Source: Actinospineispora acaciae DSM 45401 (GTDB lineage: Bacteria; Actinomycetota; Actinomycetes; Mycobacteriales; Pseudonocardiaceae). From it: a DNA stretch of 64,000 nucleotides. Below the pieces are notes generated by a model, which was given only the letters and a program-made list of their open reading frames with translations, ran no database searches and was not told where the DNA came from. Position numbers and translations under genes: made by a program. Where the stretch lies: the NCBI RefSeq assembly GCF_000620785.1, contig NZ_JIAI01000001.1, forward strand, positions 1,116,001 through 1,180,000. The letters are read 5' to 3'. How positions within the stretch are numbered: the first letter of the stretch is position 1; the number at the start of each line of letters is the position of its first letter. This document shows, in pieces, positions 23,717 to 31,963 of this stretch.

Positions 23717-24559
23717 GTGGAGCTGACCGGCAAGCGGGTTCTGGTCACCGGCGCGGCCAGCGGCATCGGGCGGGCCACCGCGCTGCTGGCAGCGCGGCAG
23801 GGGGCCGAGCTGTACCTCACCGACCTCGACCCGGACGGCCTGGCCGCGACCGCCGAGGCGGTGGTGGCCGCCGGCGGCGCGGTGGGACACCACGGCGCGC
23901 TCGACGTGTCCGACCTGACCCAGGTCCAGGCCCTGGCCGACGAGGTGCACGCCCGCGTCGGGAGCGTGGACGTGGTGATGAACATCGCGGGGGTGTCGAC
24001 GTGGGGCACCGTGGACAGGCTCACCCACCGGCACTGGCGCAAGCTGGTCGAGGTCAACCTGATGGGGCCGATCCACGTGATCGAGACGTTCGTGCCGCCG
24101 ATGATCCGGGCCGGTCGCGGCGGCCACCTGGTGAACGTCTCGTCGGCCGCCGGCCTGTTCGGGCTGCCCTGGCACGCCGCGTACAGCGCGAGCAAGTTCG
24201 GCCTGCGCGGGGTGTCCGAGGTGCTGCGGTTCGACCTGAGGGAACACCGGATCGGCGTCAGCCTGGTCTGCCCTGGCGCGGTGCGGACGCCGCTGACCGA
24301 GACCGTGGAGATCGTCGGCGTGGACCGGGACGGCCCCGAGCTGCGCCGGGCGCTGGAGCGGTTCCGCCGGCACGCGGTCACCCCGGAGGCGGCGGCCCGG
24401 GCGATCGTTAAGGGCATCCGCAAGAACCGCTACCTGGTGTACACGTCGGCGGACATCAGGCTCGTGCACCTGGCGCAGCGGCTGTGCCCGCCGCTGTACG
24501 TGGCGGCCATGCGGGCGCTGGGCGTGGCGATGCGGCGTGCGCTGCCGGTGGTGTCGTGA
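23717..24559 (+). CDS. Short-chain dehydrogenase/reductase
   Basis: A 280-residue classical SDR: cofactor motif TGAASGIG (11-18), the catalytic Ser in VNVSSAAG and YSASK (Tyr-x3-Lys). The C-terminal extension (HLAQRLCPPLYVAAMRALG) is like SDRs associated with lipid or mycofactocin-independent alcohol oxidation; the substrate is unknown. The first gene of a three-gene operon with GTGA and ATGA overlaps, and apparently leaderless. Confidence 0.87.
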   Translation: MELTGKRVLVTGAASGIGRATALLAARQGAELYLTDLDPDGLAATAEAVVAAGGAVGHHGALDVSDLTQVQALADEVHARVGSVDVVMNIAGVSTWGTVDRLTHRHWRKLVEVNLMGPIHVIETFVPPMIRAGRGGHLVNVSSAAGLFGLPWHAAYSASKFGLRGVSEVLRFDLREHRIGVSLVCPGAVRTPLTETVEIVGVDRDGPELRRALERFRRHAVTPEAAARAIVKGIRKNRYLVYTSADIRLVHLAQRLCPPLYVAAMRALGVAMRRALPVVS

Positions 24560-25098
24560 CGGTCCCCCGGATCGCCCCCGGCGGGATCACCGGGGCCGGA
24601 CCCTTCGCCTGGACGCTGGCCAGGATCGGCGGGCTGGTCACCGGCACCGAGCCGCCGAAGCTGTTCCTCACCATGGGCCGCCAGCACCGGCTCTTTCGCG
24701 GCTGGCTGCGGTTCGCCGGCCGGCTGATGCCCGGCGGTGCCCTGCCGCGCCGGGACACCGAGCTGGTCATCCTCCGGGTGGCACACCTGCGCGGCTGCGC
24801 CTACGAGACGGCGCACCACCGTCGGCTGGGCCGCCGCGCCGGCCTCACCCCCGACGAGCTGAGGCGGGTCGAGGCCGGGCCCGACGCCGCCGGATGGACG
24901 CCCCGGGAACGGGCGCTGCTGGCCGCGGCGGACGCGCTGCTGGCCGCCCACGACCTCGATGACCAGGCCTGGGACGCGCTGCGCGGACACCTCGACGAAC
25001 CGGCAGCGATCGAGTTCCTGCTGCTGGTCGGGCACTATGACATGCTGGCCACGTTCCTCACCACGCTGCGAATCGAGCCCGACCGGGTACGCCGATGA
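24556..25098 (+). CDS. Carboxymuconolactone decarboxylase-family protein
   Basis: A 180-residue CMD-family protein with the pattern ELVILRVAHLRGCAYETAHHRRLGRRAGL, in which Cys and a Y-E-x2-H-H replace the CxxC of AhpD. This variant is common in actinobacteria next to SDR and TetR genes in steroid, terpene or aromatic degradation loci. GTGA overlap with the SDR gene and ATGA with the TetR gene show it is the operon's middle member. Confidence 0.8.
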   Translation: MTVPRIAPGGITGAGPFAWTLARIGGLVTGTEPPKLFLTMGRQHRLFRGWLRFAGRLMPGGALPRRDTELVILRVAHLRGCAYETAHHRRLGRRAGLTPDELRRVEAGPDAAGWTPRERALLAAADALLAAHDLDDQAWDALRGHLDEPAAIEFLLLVGHYDMLATFLTTLRIEPDRVRR

Positions 25099-25703
25099 CA
25101 ACTACTTCGCTGCCTCGCGGACGGCACAAGCTCAGCCGCGAGGAGGTGGCCGCCGCCCAGCGCTCGCGCATCCTGCGCGGGATGGCCGACGCCATGACCG
25201 ACAACGGCTACGCCGGGACCGTCGTCGCCGACATCATCAAGCGCGCCGGCGTCTCCCGGGAGACGTTCTACCAGCAGTTCGCCTCCAAGCAGGACTGCTT
25301 CGTCGCCGCACTGGAGGCCGCCATCGAGCGGCTCGCCGCCGCGCTGGCCCCGGCACGCCCGGGAGGCGGCACCCCCGTCCAGCAACTGGACAGGATCGTC
25401 GGCGCCTACCTCGACGCGCTGGCCGCCGAGCCCGCGACCGCCCGGCTGTTCCTGATCGAGACCTACGCCGCCGGCCCCGAGGCGATGCGCCGCCGCCTGG
25501 CGCTGCAGCGGCGGTTCATCGACGGGCTCGCCGAGATCGTCGGAGCCCGCACCGAGCGCGAACGCTTCGCCTGCGAGGCCCTGGTCGCGACCCTGGTCTC
25601 CCTGGTCACCGCCCGGTTCGTGGAGGACGACCCGGCCGGGCTGCCCGGGCTGCGCGAGCCGATCGTCACCCTCGCGGCCCAGCTGCTCGCCCGCGATCCC
25701 TAG
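25095..25703 (+). CDS. TetR-family transcriptional regulator
   Basis: A 202-residue TetR regulator. The helix-turn-helix is at about residues 38-62 (YAGTVVADIIKRAGVSRETFYQQF, key residues RAGVSRETFY). The C-terminal ligand domain is typical of regulators of lipid and hydrophobic compound genes. As the last gene of the SDR operon it may repress that operon, so the palindrome at 23685-23700 could belong to it or to the IclR protein. Confidence 0.85.
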   Translation: MTTTSLPRGRHKLSREEVAAAQRSRILRGMADAMTDNGYAGTVVADIIKRAGVSRETFYQQFASKQDCFVAALEAAIERLAAALAPARPGGGTPVQQLDRIVGAYLDALAAEPATARLFLIETYAAGPEAMRRRLALQRRFIDGLAEIVGARTERERFACEALVATLVSLVTARFVEDDPAGLPGLREPIVTLAAQLLARDP

Positions 25704-25757
25704 AACCGATTCCGCGAGGTTGGCCCAGCTCGGCGCGGTCCCTGACGCACACGCCTC

Positions 25758-26455
25758 CTACCCGCCAAGTTGGAGGCTGTCCAGGACATCGAAGCGATAG
25801 GCTCGCTCCTCCCGTCGCAATTCCACAAGCTCAACCGACGTAATAGAACTGGCCTCGGTGGGCAAGGTTCGGAGTTGCTCGATCCTCGGAAGGATGGACA
25901 TTATTGGTACTGTCGTGTTGGCGTAGGCGATGCTCAAATGCGGTCGGAACTGGCGCGTGTCCATCGGGCAGTGATCACCACGGACCGCACGTGTTGCGTT
26001 GGTCAGGAACCGGTGAAGCTCGACCAGTTCCGTCCATGGGTAAAGACTGAAGCGGACCGCGCCCATGGAGCCAGCGAGCGGTCCGATGGTGAGCGGAAAA
26101 GGTGCGAGCGCATCAGATGCGACACCCTGGCCTCATTTGCTGCCGCGCGTGCCTCGTCAGCCGTCATTTCCTCGACGAAACCAAGCCGGCCAATTGTCAC
26201 ATGCAGGGTATCCAACGGTACCAGGTCAAGCTCGGTGGATTGCAGCTGGACCTGACAGTGTTTCGCAATTTGGCGAACGTTCTCGGCATTGGCGAACGTG
26301 AGCATCCAGTGATAAGAGCGCTGGCCAGATTTCCAGCCGGGCCGGTTCCAGTGGTTTTCCATCTGGTCCAGCTGCCGGTACGCCTGCCAGTCATGGGCCT
26401 TGATGGTCTCGGCATCGTCGAGGAGGGCCGGTGGATCGGCAGGGAATGCGGTCAC
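25758..26455 (-). pseudogene. 2'-5' RNA ligase (LigT-like) family gene, frameshifted
   Basis: Two reading frames together give one 2H-phosphoesterase. The upstream frame (from GTG 26455) has LHVTIGRLG, the first HxT motif; the downstream frame has FRPHLSIAYAN, the second HxS motif. The downstream frame continues upstream as APFPLTIGPLAGS, the expected connection, so a single-base change between about 26105 and 26145 broke the gene. It is AT-richer than its surroundings. It may be genuine decay or a sequencing error; if intact, it would act on RNA or cyclic nucleotides. Confidence 0.7.
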
Positions 26456-26662
26456 GGCACGAGCGTACGCGTCCCTCTGGCACAAGGCGCTGCGGTCCTT
26501 CTTTCTCGTAGCGACCGATGAGCGGCGGAATCAGCTCGTCCAGCAGCTCGAGTATTCGAGACGGCCCAAGCAATGCAGCGTTGGCGCGGAGCAGCCGCGG
26601 TGGACTGACGATCTGGTCTTCGCTTGAGTTCCTGTGTGAGCCGCGGCGCGCGGGACATCCGC
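26456..26662. other. Stretch without a convincing gene
   Basis: No frame here combines a start, a ribosome-binding site and recognisable protein sequence. Base composition is mixed, like the adjoining broken genes. Confidence 0.5.
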
Positions 26663-26848
26663 ATGGAACGGCTGAGCGAATTCATCGACTTCTTGGCACA
26701 TGAGGGGTATGTCGAGCCCCTGCTCAACGAACATGTGCACGCGAAGCCGGATGACGTCTGCGCGAGCTGCGGAAAGATTTAGCCGTGCAACTGGCGGAAG
26801 CTCGCCGAGGAGGCGCTTCAGGTGTTGTACCGGGAGCTGTCGACATAG
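26663..26848 (+). pseudogene. Small zinc-ribbon-like gene with an in-frame amber codon
   Basis: The frame from ATG 26663 reads MERLSEFIDFLAHEGYVEP..., then CASCGKI-TAG (26780-26782), and continues in frame as PCNWRKLAEEALQVLYRELST to a stop at 26846-26848. Small actinobacterial proteins often carry C-x2-C-G-x2-W-P-C; restoring Trp (TGG) at the TAG gives CASCGKIWPC exactly. So a TGG-to-TAG mutation is the simplest explanation. Without it the product would be 61 residues. The function is unknown. Confidence 0.55.
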
Positions 26849-26884
26849 TATTCAAGACCGCCAAGTCCAGCGAGCGGCGCGCGT

Positions 26885-28660
26885 TCACTCGAAGCCGGCG
26901 GGCATGCTGGCCTCGACCAGCGCGCGGGTGAAGGGGTCCGCCGGTCGCTCCAGCACGTCGTCGACGGGCCCGCGCTCCACCAGCCGGCCCTCCCGCATCG
27001 CGATCACGTTGTCGGCGACGGTCCGGACCAGCGCGAGGTTGTGCGTCACGAACAGCAGCGCCAGCCCCTCCTCGGCGCGCAGGCGTTGAAGCAGCGCGAC
27101 GATCGAGGCCTGGACGGACACGTCGAGCGCCGAGGTGATCTCGTCGCAGATCAGGACCTCGGGCCTGCAGACCAGCGCGCGGGCGATCGCGACCCGCTGC
27201 CGTTCCCCACCGGAGAGCTGGTTGGGGTAGCTGGCGGCCAGGCTGGGCGACAGCGAGACCCGTTCGAGCGCCTCGGCGACCAGCGTCCGGGCCTGCGCAC
27301 CCCGGGTGCCGAACAGGATCGCCAGCGGGTCGGCCAGGATCTCGCCGATCGGCCGCCGAGGGTTGAGCGAGTTGTACGGGCTCTGGAAGACGTACTGCAT
27401 CGCCCGCCGCGCCGCGAGCGGCCGGTCCCGCGACCGGCGCGCCAGCTCCTCCCCCCGGAGGCTGATCGCGCCTCGGTAGCGGCGATGCAGACCGATGACG
27501 GCCCTGGCCAGGGTCGTCTTGCCGCTGCCGGACTCACCGACCAGCGCCAGGCACTCGCGGGGCGCCAGCTCGAACGACACCTCGTGCAGGATCTGGCGCC
27601 TGCCGTGGAAGGCGTCCAGCCCGGAGACGCGCAGCAGCGGGTCCTCCCCGCCCGTGTCCGGCGACGGCGCGGTCAGTGGGGCACGCCGCGCCGGCCTGGC
27701 CGCCAGTTCGGACGCGCGCAGGCATCTCGCCGTGTGCCCCGGGCCGATCTCGACGGGCTCCGGTTCCCGGGTCGGGCAGGCGGCGACCGCGTCCGGGCAT
27801 CGCGGGTGGAACGCACACCCGGAGGGACGCCGGCCCGGCAGCGGGGTGTCGCCGGGGATCGCGGCCAGCGCGCGGCGCTCGGACACCACGGGGACCGCCG
27901 CGATCAGGGCGCGGGTGTACGGGTGCACGGCGTGCTCGAAGATCTCGGCGTTGGTGCCGGCCTCGACGATCCGGCCCGCGTACATGACCAGGATCCGGTG
28001 CGCCAGGCCGGCCACCACCGCCATGTCGTGGGTGACGTACAGCGCCGCGACCCGGTGGTTGGCGCACAGCTCGCGCACGGTGCGCAGCACCCGCGCCTGG
28101 GTCGTGACGTCCAGCCCGGTGGTCGGTTCGTCGAGCACGATCATCTTCGGGCGCAGCAGGAACGCCATCGCCAGCGACACCCGCTGCTGCTGGCCGCCGG
28201 AGAGCTGGTGCGGGAACCGCGCCAGGAACGCCTCGTCGGCGGGAAGCCCGACCTCGTCCAGCGTGGCCGCCGTCCGGTCCCGCCTGGCCGGGGCGGACAG
28301 GCCCGGCTCGTGGAACTCGAACAGCTCGTCGAGCTGGCGCCCGATCCGCAGCGCCGGGTTCAGCGCGCTCGACGGGTCCTGCGGCACGTAGCTGACGGTG
28401 CTGCCGCGCAGCGCGGAGAGCTTCTCGTGCGCGAGCCCGACCACCTCCCGCCCGTCGATGAGCACGCTGCCGTCGACGATGCGCGCCCCCGGCCGGGTGT
28501 CGCCGAGCAGCGCGACGCCCACCGTGCTCTTCCCGGACCCCGACTCGCCGACCAGGCCGAGCACCTGGCCGCTGTCCACCGTGAAGTCGATGCAGTCGAC
28601 CACGTTCGCGCCGCGACCGTCCAGGTCCACGCGCAGCCCCTTGACCAGCGCCGTCGTCAC
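26885..28660 (-). CDS. ABC transporter, fused dipeptide-type ATPase (DppD+DppF)
   Basis: A 591-residue protein with two nucleotide-binding domains. The first has Walker A GESGSGKST, LSGGQQQR and DEPTTGLD; the second has GESGSGKTT, LSGGERQR and DEITSALD. Between them is the oligopeptide-type region CAFHPRCPDAVAACP with four Cys. It powers import through the two permeases encoded upstream. The GTG at 28660 overlaps the permease stop (GTGA). Such double ATPases serve peptide, nickel, glutathione or opine-like substrates, so substrate cannot be fixed from it alone. Confidence 0.92.
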   Translation of the reverse strand: MTTALVKGLRVDLDGRGANVVDCIDFTVDSGQVLGLVGESGSGKSTVGVALLGDTRPGARIVDGSVLIDGREVVGLAHEKLSALRGSTVSYVPQDPSSALNPALRIGRQLDELFEFHEPGLSAPARRDRTAATLDEVGLPADEAFLARFPHQLSGGQQQRVSLAMAFLLRPKMIVLDEPTTGLDVTTQARVLRTVRELCANHRVAALYVTHDMAVVAGLAHRILVMYAGRIVEAGTNAEIFEHAVHPYTRALIAAVPVVSERRALAAIPGDTPLPGRRPSGCAFHPRCPDAVAACPTREPEPVEIGPGHTARCLRASELAARPARRAPLTAPSPDTGGEDPLLRVSGLDAFHGRRQILHEVSFELAPRECLALVGESGSGKTTLARAVIGLHRRYRGAISLRGEELARRSRDRPLAARRAMQYVFQSPYNSLNPRRPIGEILADPLAILFGTRGAQARTLVAEALERVSLSPSLAASYPNQLSGGERQRVAIARALVCRPEVLICDEITSALDVSVQASIVALLQRLRAEEGLALLFVTHNLALVRTVADNVIAMREGRLVERGPVDDVLERPADPFTRALVEASMPAGFE

Positions 28661-29526
28661 GACTCCGCCTTCGGGTCGATCCGCGCGACGGCCCTGGACA
28701 GCCCCTCGGCCATCAGGTTCGTGCCGAACGTGAACACCGCCACGCAGACGACAGGGACCACCACGCCCCACGGCTGCAGCGTCAGCCCCTGGTAGTTCTC
28801 CTTGATCATCAGCCCCCAGTCCGCCGTGGGTGGCTGCAGGCCCACGCCCAGGAAGCTCATCGCCGTCACGATGCCGACCGACCAGGTCAGCCGCAGCCCG
28901 AAGTCGACCATCAGCGGAGTCATGATGTTCGGCAGCACCTCGCGCCGCACGATCCAGCGCCTCGGTGCCCCGAGCGTCTCGGCCAGCTCGACGAACTCGC
29001 GGGTCACCACCTCGCGCGCGGCGCCGTAGGTGATCCGCACGACCTGGGGCACCCACGCGATGGCCACGATCAGCGGCATCAGGCCGGTCCCCGCCCTGAC
29101 CATCGAGACCAGCAGCAGGATGAGCACCAGCGGCGGGAACGCCCTGAGCACGTCCATCGCGCGCATCAGCAGCTCGTCCAGCAGGCCACCGCTGTAGGCG
29201 GCGAGCATCCCGATCGCGGCGCCGACCACGGTGCCGATGAGCGTCCCGACGCAGGAGATCCACACAATGCTGCCGCCGCCCTCGAGCACCCGGGAGAGCA
29301 CGTCCTCGCCCAGGTAGTCGGTGCCGAGCGGGGACCCGGGCGACGGCGGCGTGTACGGCGCGCCGACGATGTCGCCCTCCGCGTGCGCCGCGAGCAGCGG
29401 GCCGAGCACGATCATCAGCAGCAGCGAGCCGGTCAGCGCCATGCCCACCCGCATCCGGGGCTCGCGCAGGCAACGGCGCAGGACCAGTGCGCTGGTCGGC
29501 GGCGGCGGCGCGGCGGCCCGCGTCAT
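28657..29526 (-). CDS. ABC transporter permease (DppC-like)
   Basis: A 289-residue inner-membrane permease of the OppC/DppC type, with a GTDYLGEDVLSRVLEGG segment and the EAA loop (EFVELAETLGAPRRWIVRREVLPN). About six helices. ATGA overlap with the DppB-like gene and GTGA with the ATPase. Confidence 0.92.
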   Translation of the reverse strand: MTRAAAPPPPTSALVLRRCLREPRMRVGMALTGSLLLMIVLGPLLAAHAEGDIVGAPYTPPSPGSPLGTDYLGEDVLSRVLEGGGSIVWISCVGTLIGTVVGAAIGMLAAYSGGLLDELLMRAMDVLRAFPPLVLILLLVSMVRAGTGLMPLIVAIAWVPQVVRITYGAAREVVTREFVELAETLGAPRRWIVRREVLPNIMTPLMVDFGLRLTWSVGIVTAMSFLGVGLQPPTADWGLMIKENYQGLTLQPWGVVVPVVCVAVFTFGTNLMAEGLSRAVARIDPKAES

Positions 29527-30521
29527 GCGCCCGCCGTCCTCAGCCGAGGCGTCACGAACACGGTCAGCACGTCGCCGAGCAGGTTGAACACCACATACGA
29601 CGCCGCGAAGATCAGGCAGATCACCTGGATCACCGGCAGGTCGCGGTTGTTCACCGCGTCCACCAGCGCGCTGCCCAGCCCGGGGTAGTTGAACACCTGC
29701 TCGATGATCACCACGCCCCCGGTGAGGAAGGCCAGGGCCAGCGCGGTGCCCTGGATCGCGGGCACGAGCGCGTTGCGCAGCACGTGCCGGCGCAGCACCA
29801 CCGGCTCGGAGACGCCCTTGAGCCGGGCGTTGCGCACGTACTCCGACTGGTAGACGTCGATCACCGAGCCCCGCACCAGCCGCGCGAGGTACGGCAGGAT
29901 GCCCAGCACCAGCGCGGCGACCGGCAGGATCAGCTGGGTGACGTTGCTCAGCGGGTTCTGGCCGGGGAACAGCAGCACGGTGCCGGGCAGCAGCTGGAAC
30001 GCCGTGGTGGCGAAGAGGATCACCAGGATCAGGGCGATGATGAACTCCGGCAGCGCGGTCAGCGCCAGCGCCGCCGCGAGCACGGTGTGATCGAACCACC
30101 GGTCACGGCGGCGGCCGGACACCGCCCCGACGAACGTCGCCAGCGGGACGCCGATCGCGGCCGAGAGCAGCACCAGGATCGCGGAGTTGACGGTCCGGTC
30201 GCCGATCAGCCGGGCCACCGACTCCTGGGTCACCAGGGAGTCGCCGAGGTTGCCCCGCAACAGGTCGCCCAGCCAGCTCAGGTACTGGACGGCCAGCGGG
30301 CGGTCCAGGCCGAGGTGCTCGCGCAGCAGCGCGACCCGGTCCGGCGTCGCGTCGTGGCCGAGCACGGCGCGGGCGGGGTCGCCGGGCAGCACCTGCGTCG
30401 CGACGAACACCAGGATCGAGACCAACAGCAGGGTGACCAACCCGAGCACCAGCCGGCGCACGATCCACAGCTGCCGCCGGAGGACGCCGGCCGAGGACGG
30501 GGGGTCGACCGGGTCGGGCAT
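29523..30521 (-). CDS. ABC transporter permease (DppB-like)
   Basis: A 332-residue OppB/DppB permease: first helix LGLVTLLLVSILVFVATQVLPGDPA, the usual LGLDRPLAVQYLSWL loop and the EAA motif (EYVRNARLKGVSEPVVLRRHVLRN). It is first in the importer operon (permease, permease, ATPase) and is read from the shared operator promoter at 30582-30613. GGGAGG precedes the ATG. Confidence 0.92.
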   Translation of the reverse strand: MPDPVDPPSSAGVLRRQLWIVRRLVLGLVTLLLVSILVFVATQVLPGDPARAVLGHDATPDRVALLREHLGLDRPLAVQYLSWLGDLLRGNLGDSLVTQESVARLIGDRTVNSAILVLLSAAIGVPLATFVGAVSGRRRDRWFDHTVLAAALALTALPEFIIALILVILFATTAFQLLPGTVLLFPGQNPLSNVTQLILPVAALVLGILPYLARLVRGSVIDVYQSEYVRNARLKGVSEPVVLRRHVLRNALVPAIQGTALALAFLTGGVVIIEQVFNYPGLGSALVDAVNNRDLPVIQVICLIFAASYVVFNLLGDVLTVFVTPRLRTAGA

Positions 30522-30581
30522 GAAGCCTCCCTGGCCTTGTGGTGGTTGTCTGACGTACGTTTACACACATCAGATGCCCAG

Positions 30582-30613
30582 AGAATGCATCTCCGCTGTT
30601 GTCATTGTCAACA
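30582..30613 (-). promoter_or_regulatory. Regulon promoter A (ABC importer): TTGACA-N18-CATTCT with operator
   Basis: Minus strand TTGACA (30611-30606), 18 nt, CATTCT (30587-30582). The operator, read on the plus strand, is TGTTGTCATTGTCAACA at 30597-30613, preceded by ATCTCCGC. TGTTG and CAACA are inverted arms. Confidence 0.72.
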
Positions 30614-30619
30614 CTCGTA

Positions 30620-31963
30620 TTACCGGTGCGAATGGCGCGCGATTTCGCGAATTTCCTCGTCGCTGAGAAGGCGCCGCCGCGCGCGCGACTCCTCCTGGCA
30701 GCGGCGAAGGACGGCGGGGACATTCACCGGGTCGACGTCCACGCCCAGCCGCCGCAGGGTGGCCGCCATTGCATAGGCCCCGCTCTGCGGTGTCAGCGGC
30801 AGGAGGCGCGCGTTGCCGACCAAGGCCGGCTCGATGCTGTTGTGCAGCAACGGGTCGATCTCGGTTTCCTGGGCGATCCAGTCGCCGCCGCCCCAGCAGA
30901 ACGTGTCGGTCCCGGTGATCGGATGGTTCCAGGCCACCCGATAGCCGGTCAGCTCCTCCGCGCTTCGTGCCAGCGCGGTCAGCGCTTGGAGCCGGATGCC
31001 GGTGCGGACGCCGTAAACCGCCTCGAACGCCGCGGCCGTGACCGCCAGGTCCGCGTTGCCGGGGCCACCGCAGTAGCCGTTGACCGACGCCTCCACCACG
31101 TCGGCCCCCGCGTTCGCGGCGGCGACCGCGCAGGCGACCGCGAGGCCGAAGGCGTTGTGCGGATGCAGGCCGACCTCGACGTCCGGGGCGGCCGACTTCA
31201 CGTCGCGGACCAGCCGCGCGAACGCCTCGGGCCCGAGCGAACCAGGGCCGTCGAACAGCGTGATCTCGCCAGCGCCCGCCGCGCCGAGCCGGGTCACCGT
31301 CTCCGCCAGCATCTCCGGTGACGCGAACGACACCATCATCGTCGAGGCGATCACGCGCAGCCCCGACCCGCGGGCATGGGCCACGACGGTGGCGGCCCGT
31401 GCCACGAAGTCCGCGCGCTCGCGCGCCGTGACCGCGCGGCGCCAGTCCCGGCCCTGCCAGGCCATCGGGTAGATGGACGACTCGTAGATCAGCGAGGCCG
31501 GCCCGAACCCGGCCACCGGGATCTGGACGGCGTGGTAGCCGAGGCGATGCGCCCGGTCCGCGTCGTCGGTGGTGGTCACGAACGGGCAGACGGCGACGCA
31601 GTCGGGGTTGGCCGCCTCGATGGCGGCCAGGTCCTCGCGCACCTCGTCGTCGGCGCGCCCGGACAGCCCGGCGGTGACGATCGAGGGCACCCCGGAGGCC
31701 ACCAGCGCGCGCAGGAAGGCGTGCGTGTCCTCGCGGGGGGCGAACACGCCCGGCATGGTGCCGGCCGAGCGCAGGGTCGTGTCGCGCAGCCGGATGCGCT
31801 CCGGGACCGGGCCGGTGACCTCCGGGTCGCGGTTGAGCGGCGAGACCGACCAGCGCCCCGGCCGGTACGCGCCGGGCGCGCGCAGCCGGTCGATGTCCGC
31901 GCGCAGCCGCCGCGTCTCCTCGGCGGTGAACGGGCCGGTCGGCTCAGCGTTCGGCGAGCTCAT
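30620..31963 (-). CDS. DRE-TIM metallolyase/synthase-family enzyme (HMG-CoA lyase-like)
   Basis: A 447-residue TIM-barrel enzyme of the isopropylmalate synthase / HMG-CoA lyase superfamily. The metal-binding RLRDTTLR (Arg60-Asp61) and HPHNAFGLA (His267, His269, Asn270) are visible; the usual HND is HNA here. Domain length and the C-terminal helices do not match leucine or citramalate synthases. It would make or break a C-C bond next to a carbonyl. It is last in the operon LLM enzyme, aminotransferase, this gene, overlapping the aminotransferase gene by 20 bp. The substrate is unknown. Confidence 0.75.
   Translation of the reverse strand: MSSPNAEPTGPFTAEETRRLRADIDRLRAPGAYRPGRWSVSPLNRDPEVTGPVPERIRLRDTTLRSAGTMPGVFAPREDTHAFLRALVASGVPSIVTAGLSGRADDEVREDLAAIEAANPDCVAVCPFVTTTDDADRAHRLGYHAVQIPVAGFGPASLIYESSIYPMAWQGRDWRRAVTARERADFVARAATVVAHARGSGLRVIASTMMVSFASPEMLAETVTRLGAAGAGEITLFDGPGSLGPEAFARLVRDVKSAAPDVEVGLHPHNAFGLAVACAVAAANAGADVVEASVNGYCGGPGNADLAVTAAAFEAVYGVRTGIRLQALTALARSAEELTGYRVAWNHPITGTDTFCWGGGDWIAQETEIDPLLHNSIEPALVGNARLLPLTPQSGAYAMAATLRRLGVDVDPVNVPAVLRRCQEESRARRRLLSDEEIREIARHSHR

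Noticed and set aside
26486-26662. Possible continuation of a minus-strand gene (reads LELLDELIPPLIGRYEKEG)
   Set aside because: The frame is short and has no start signal or supporting motifs; kept as unassigned.
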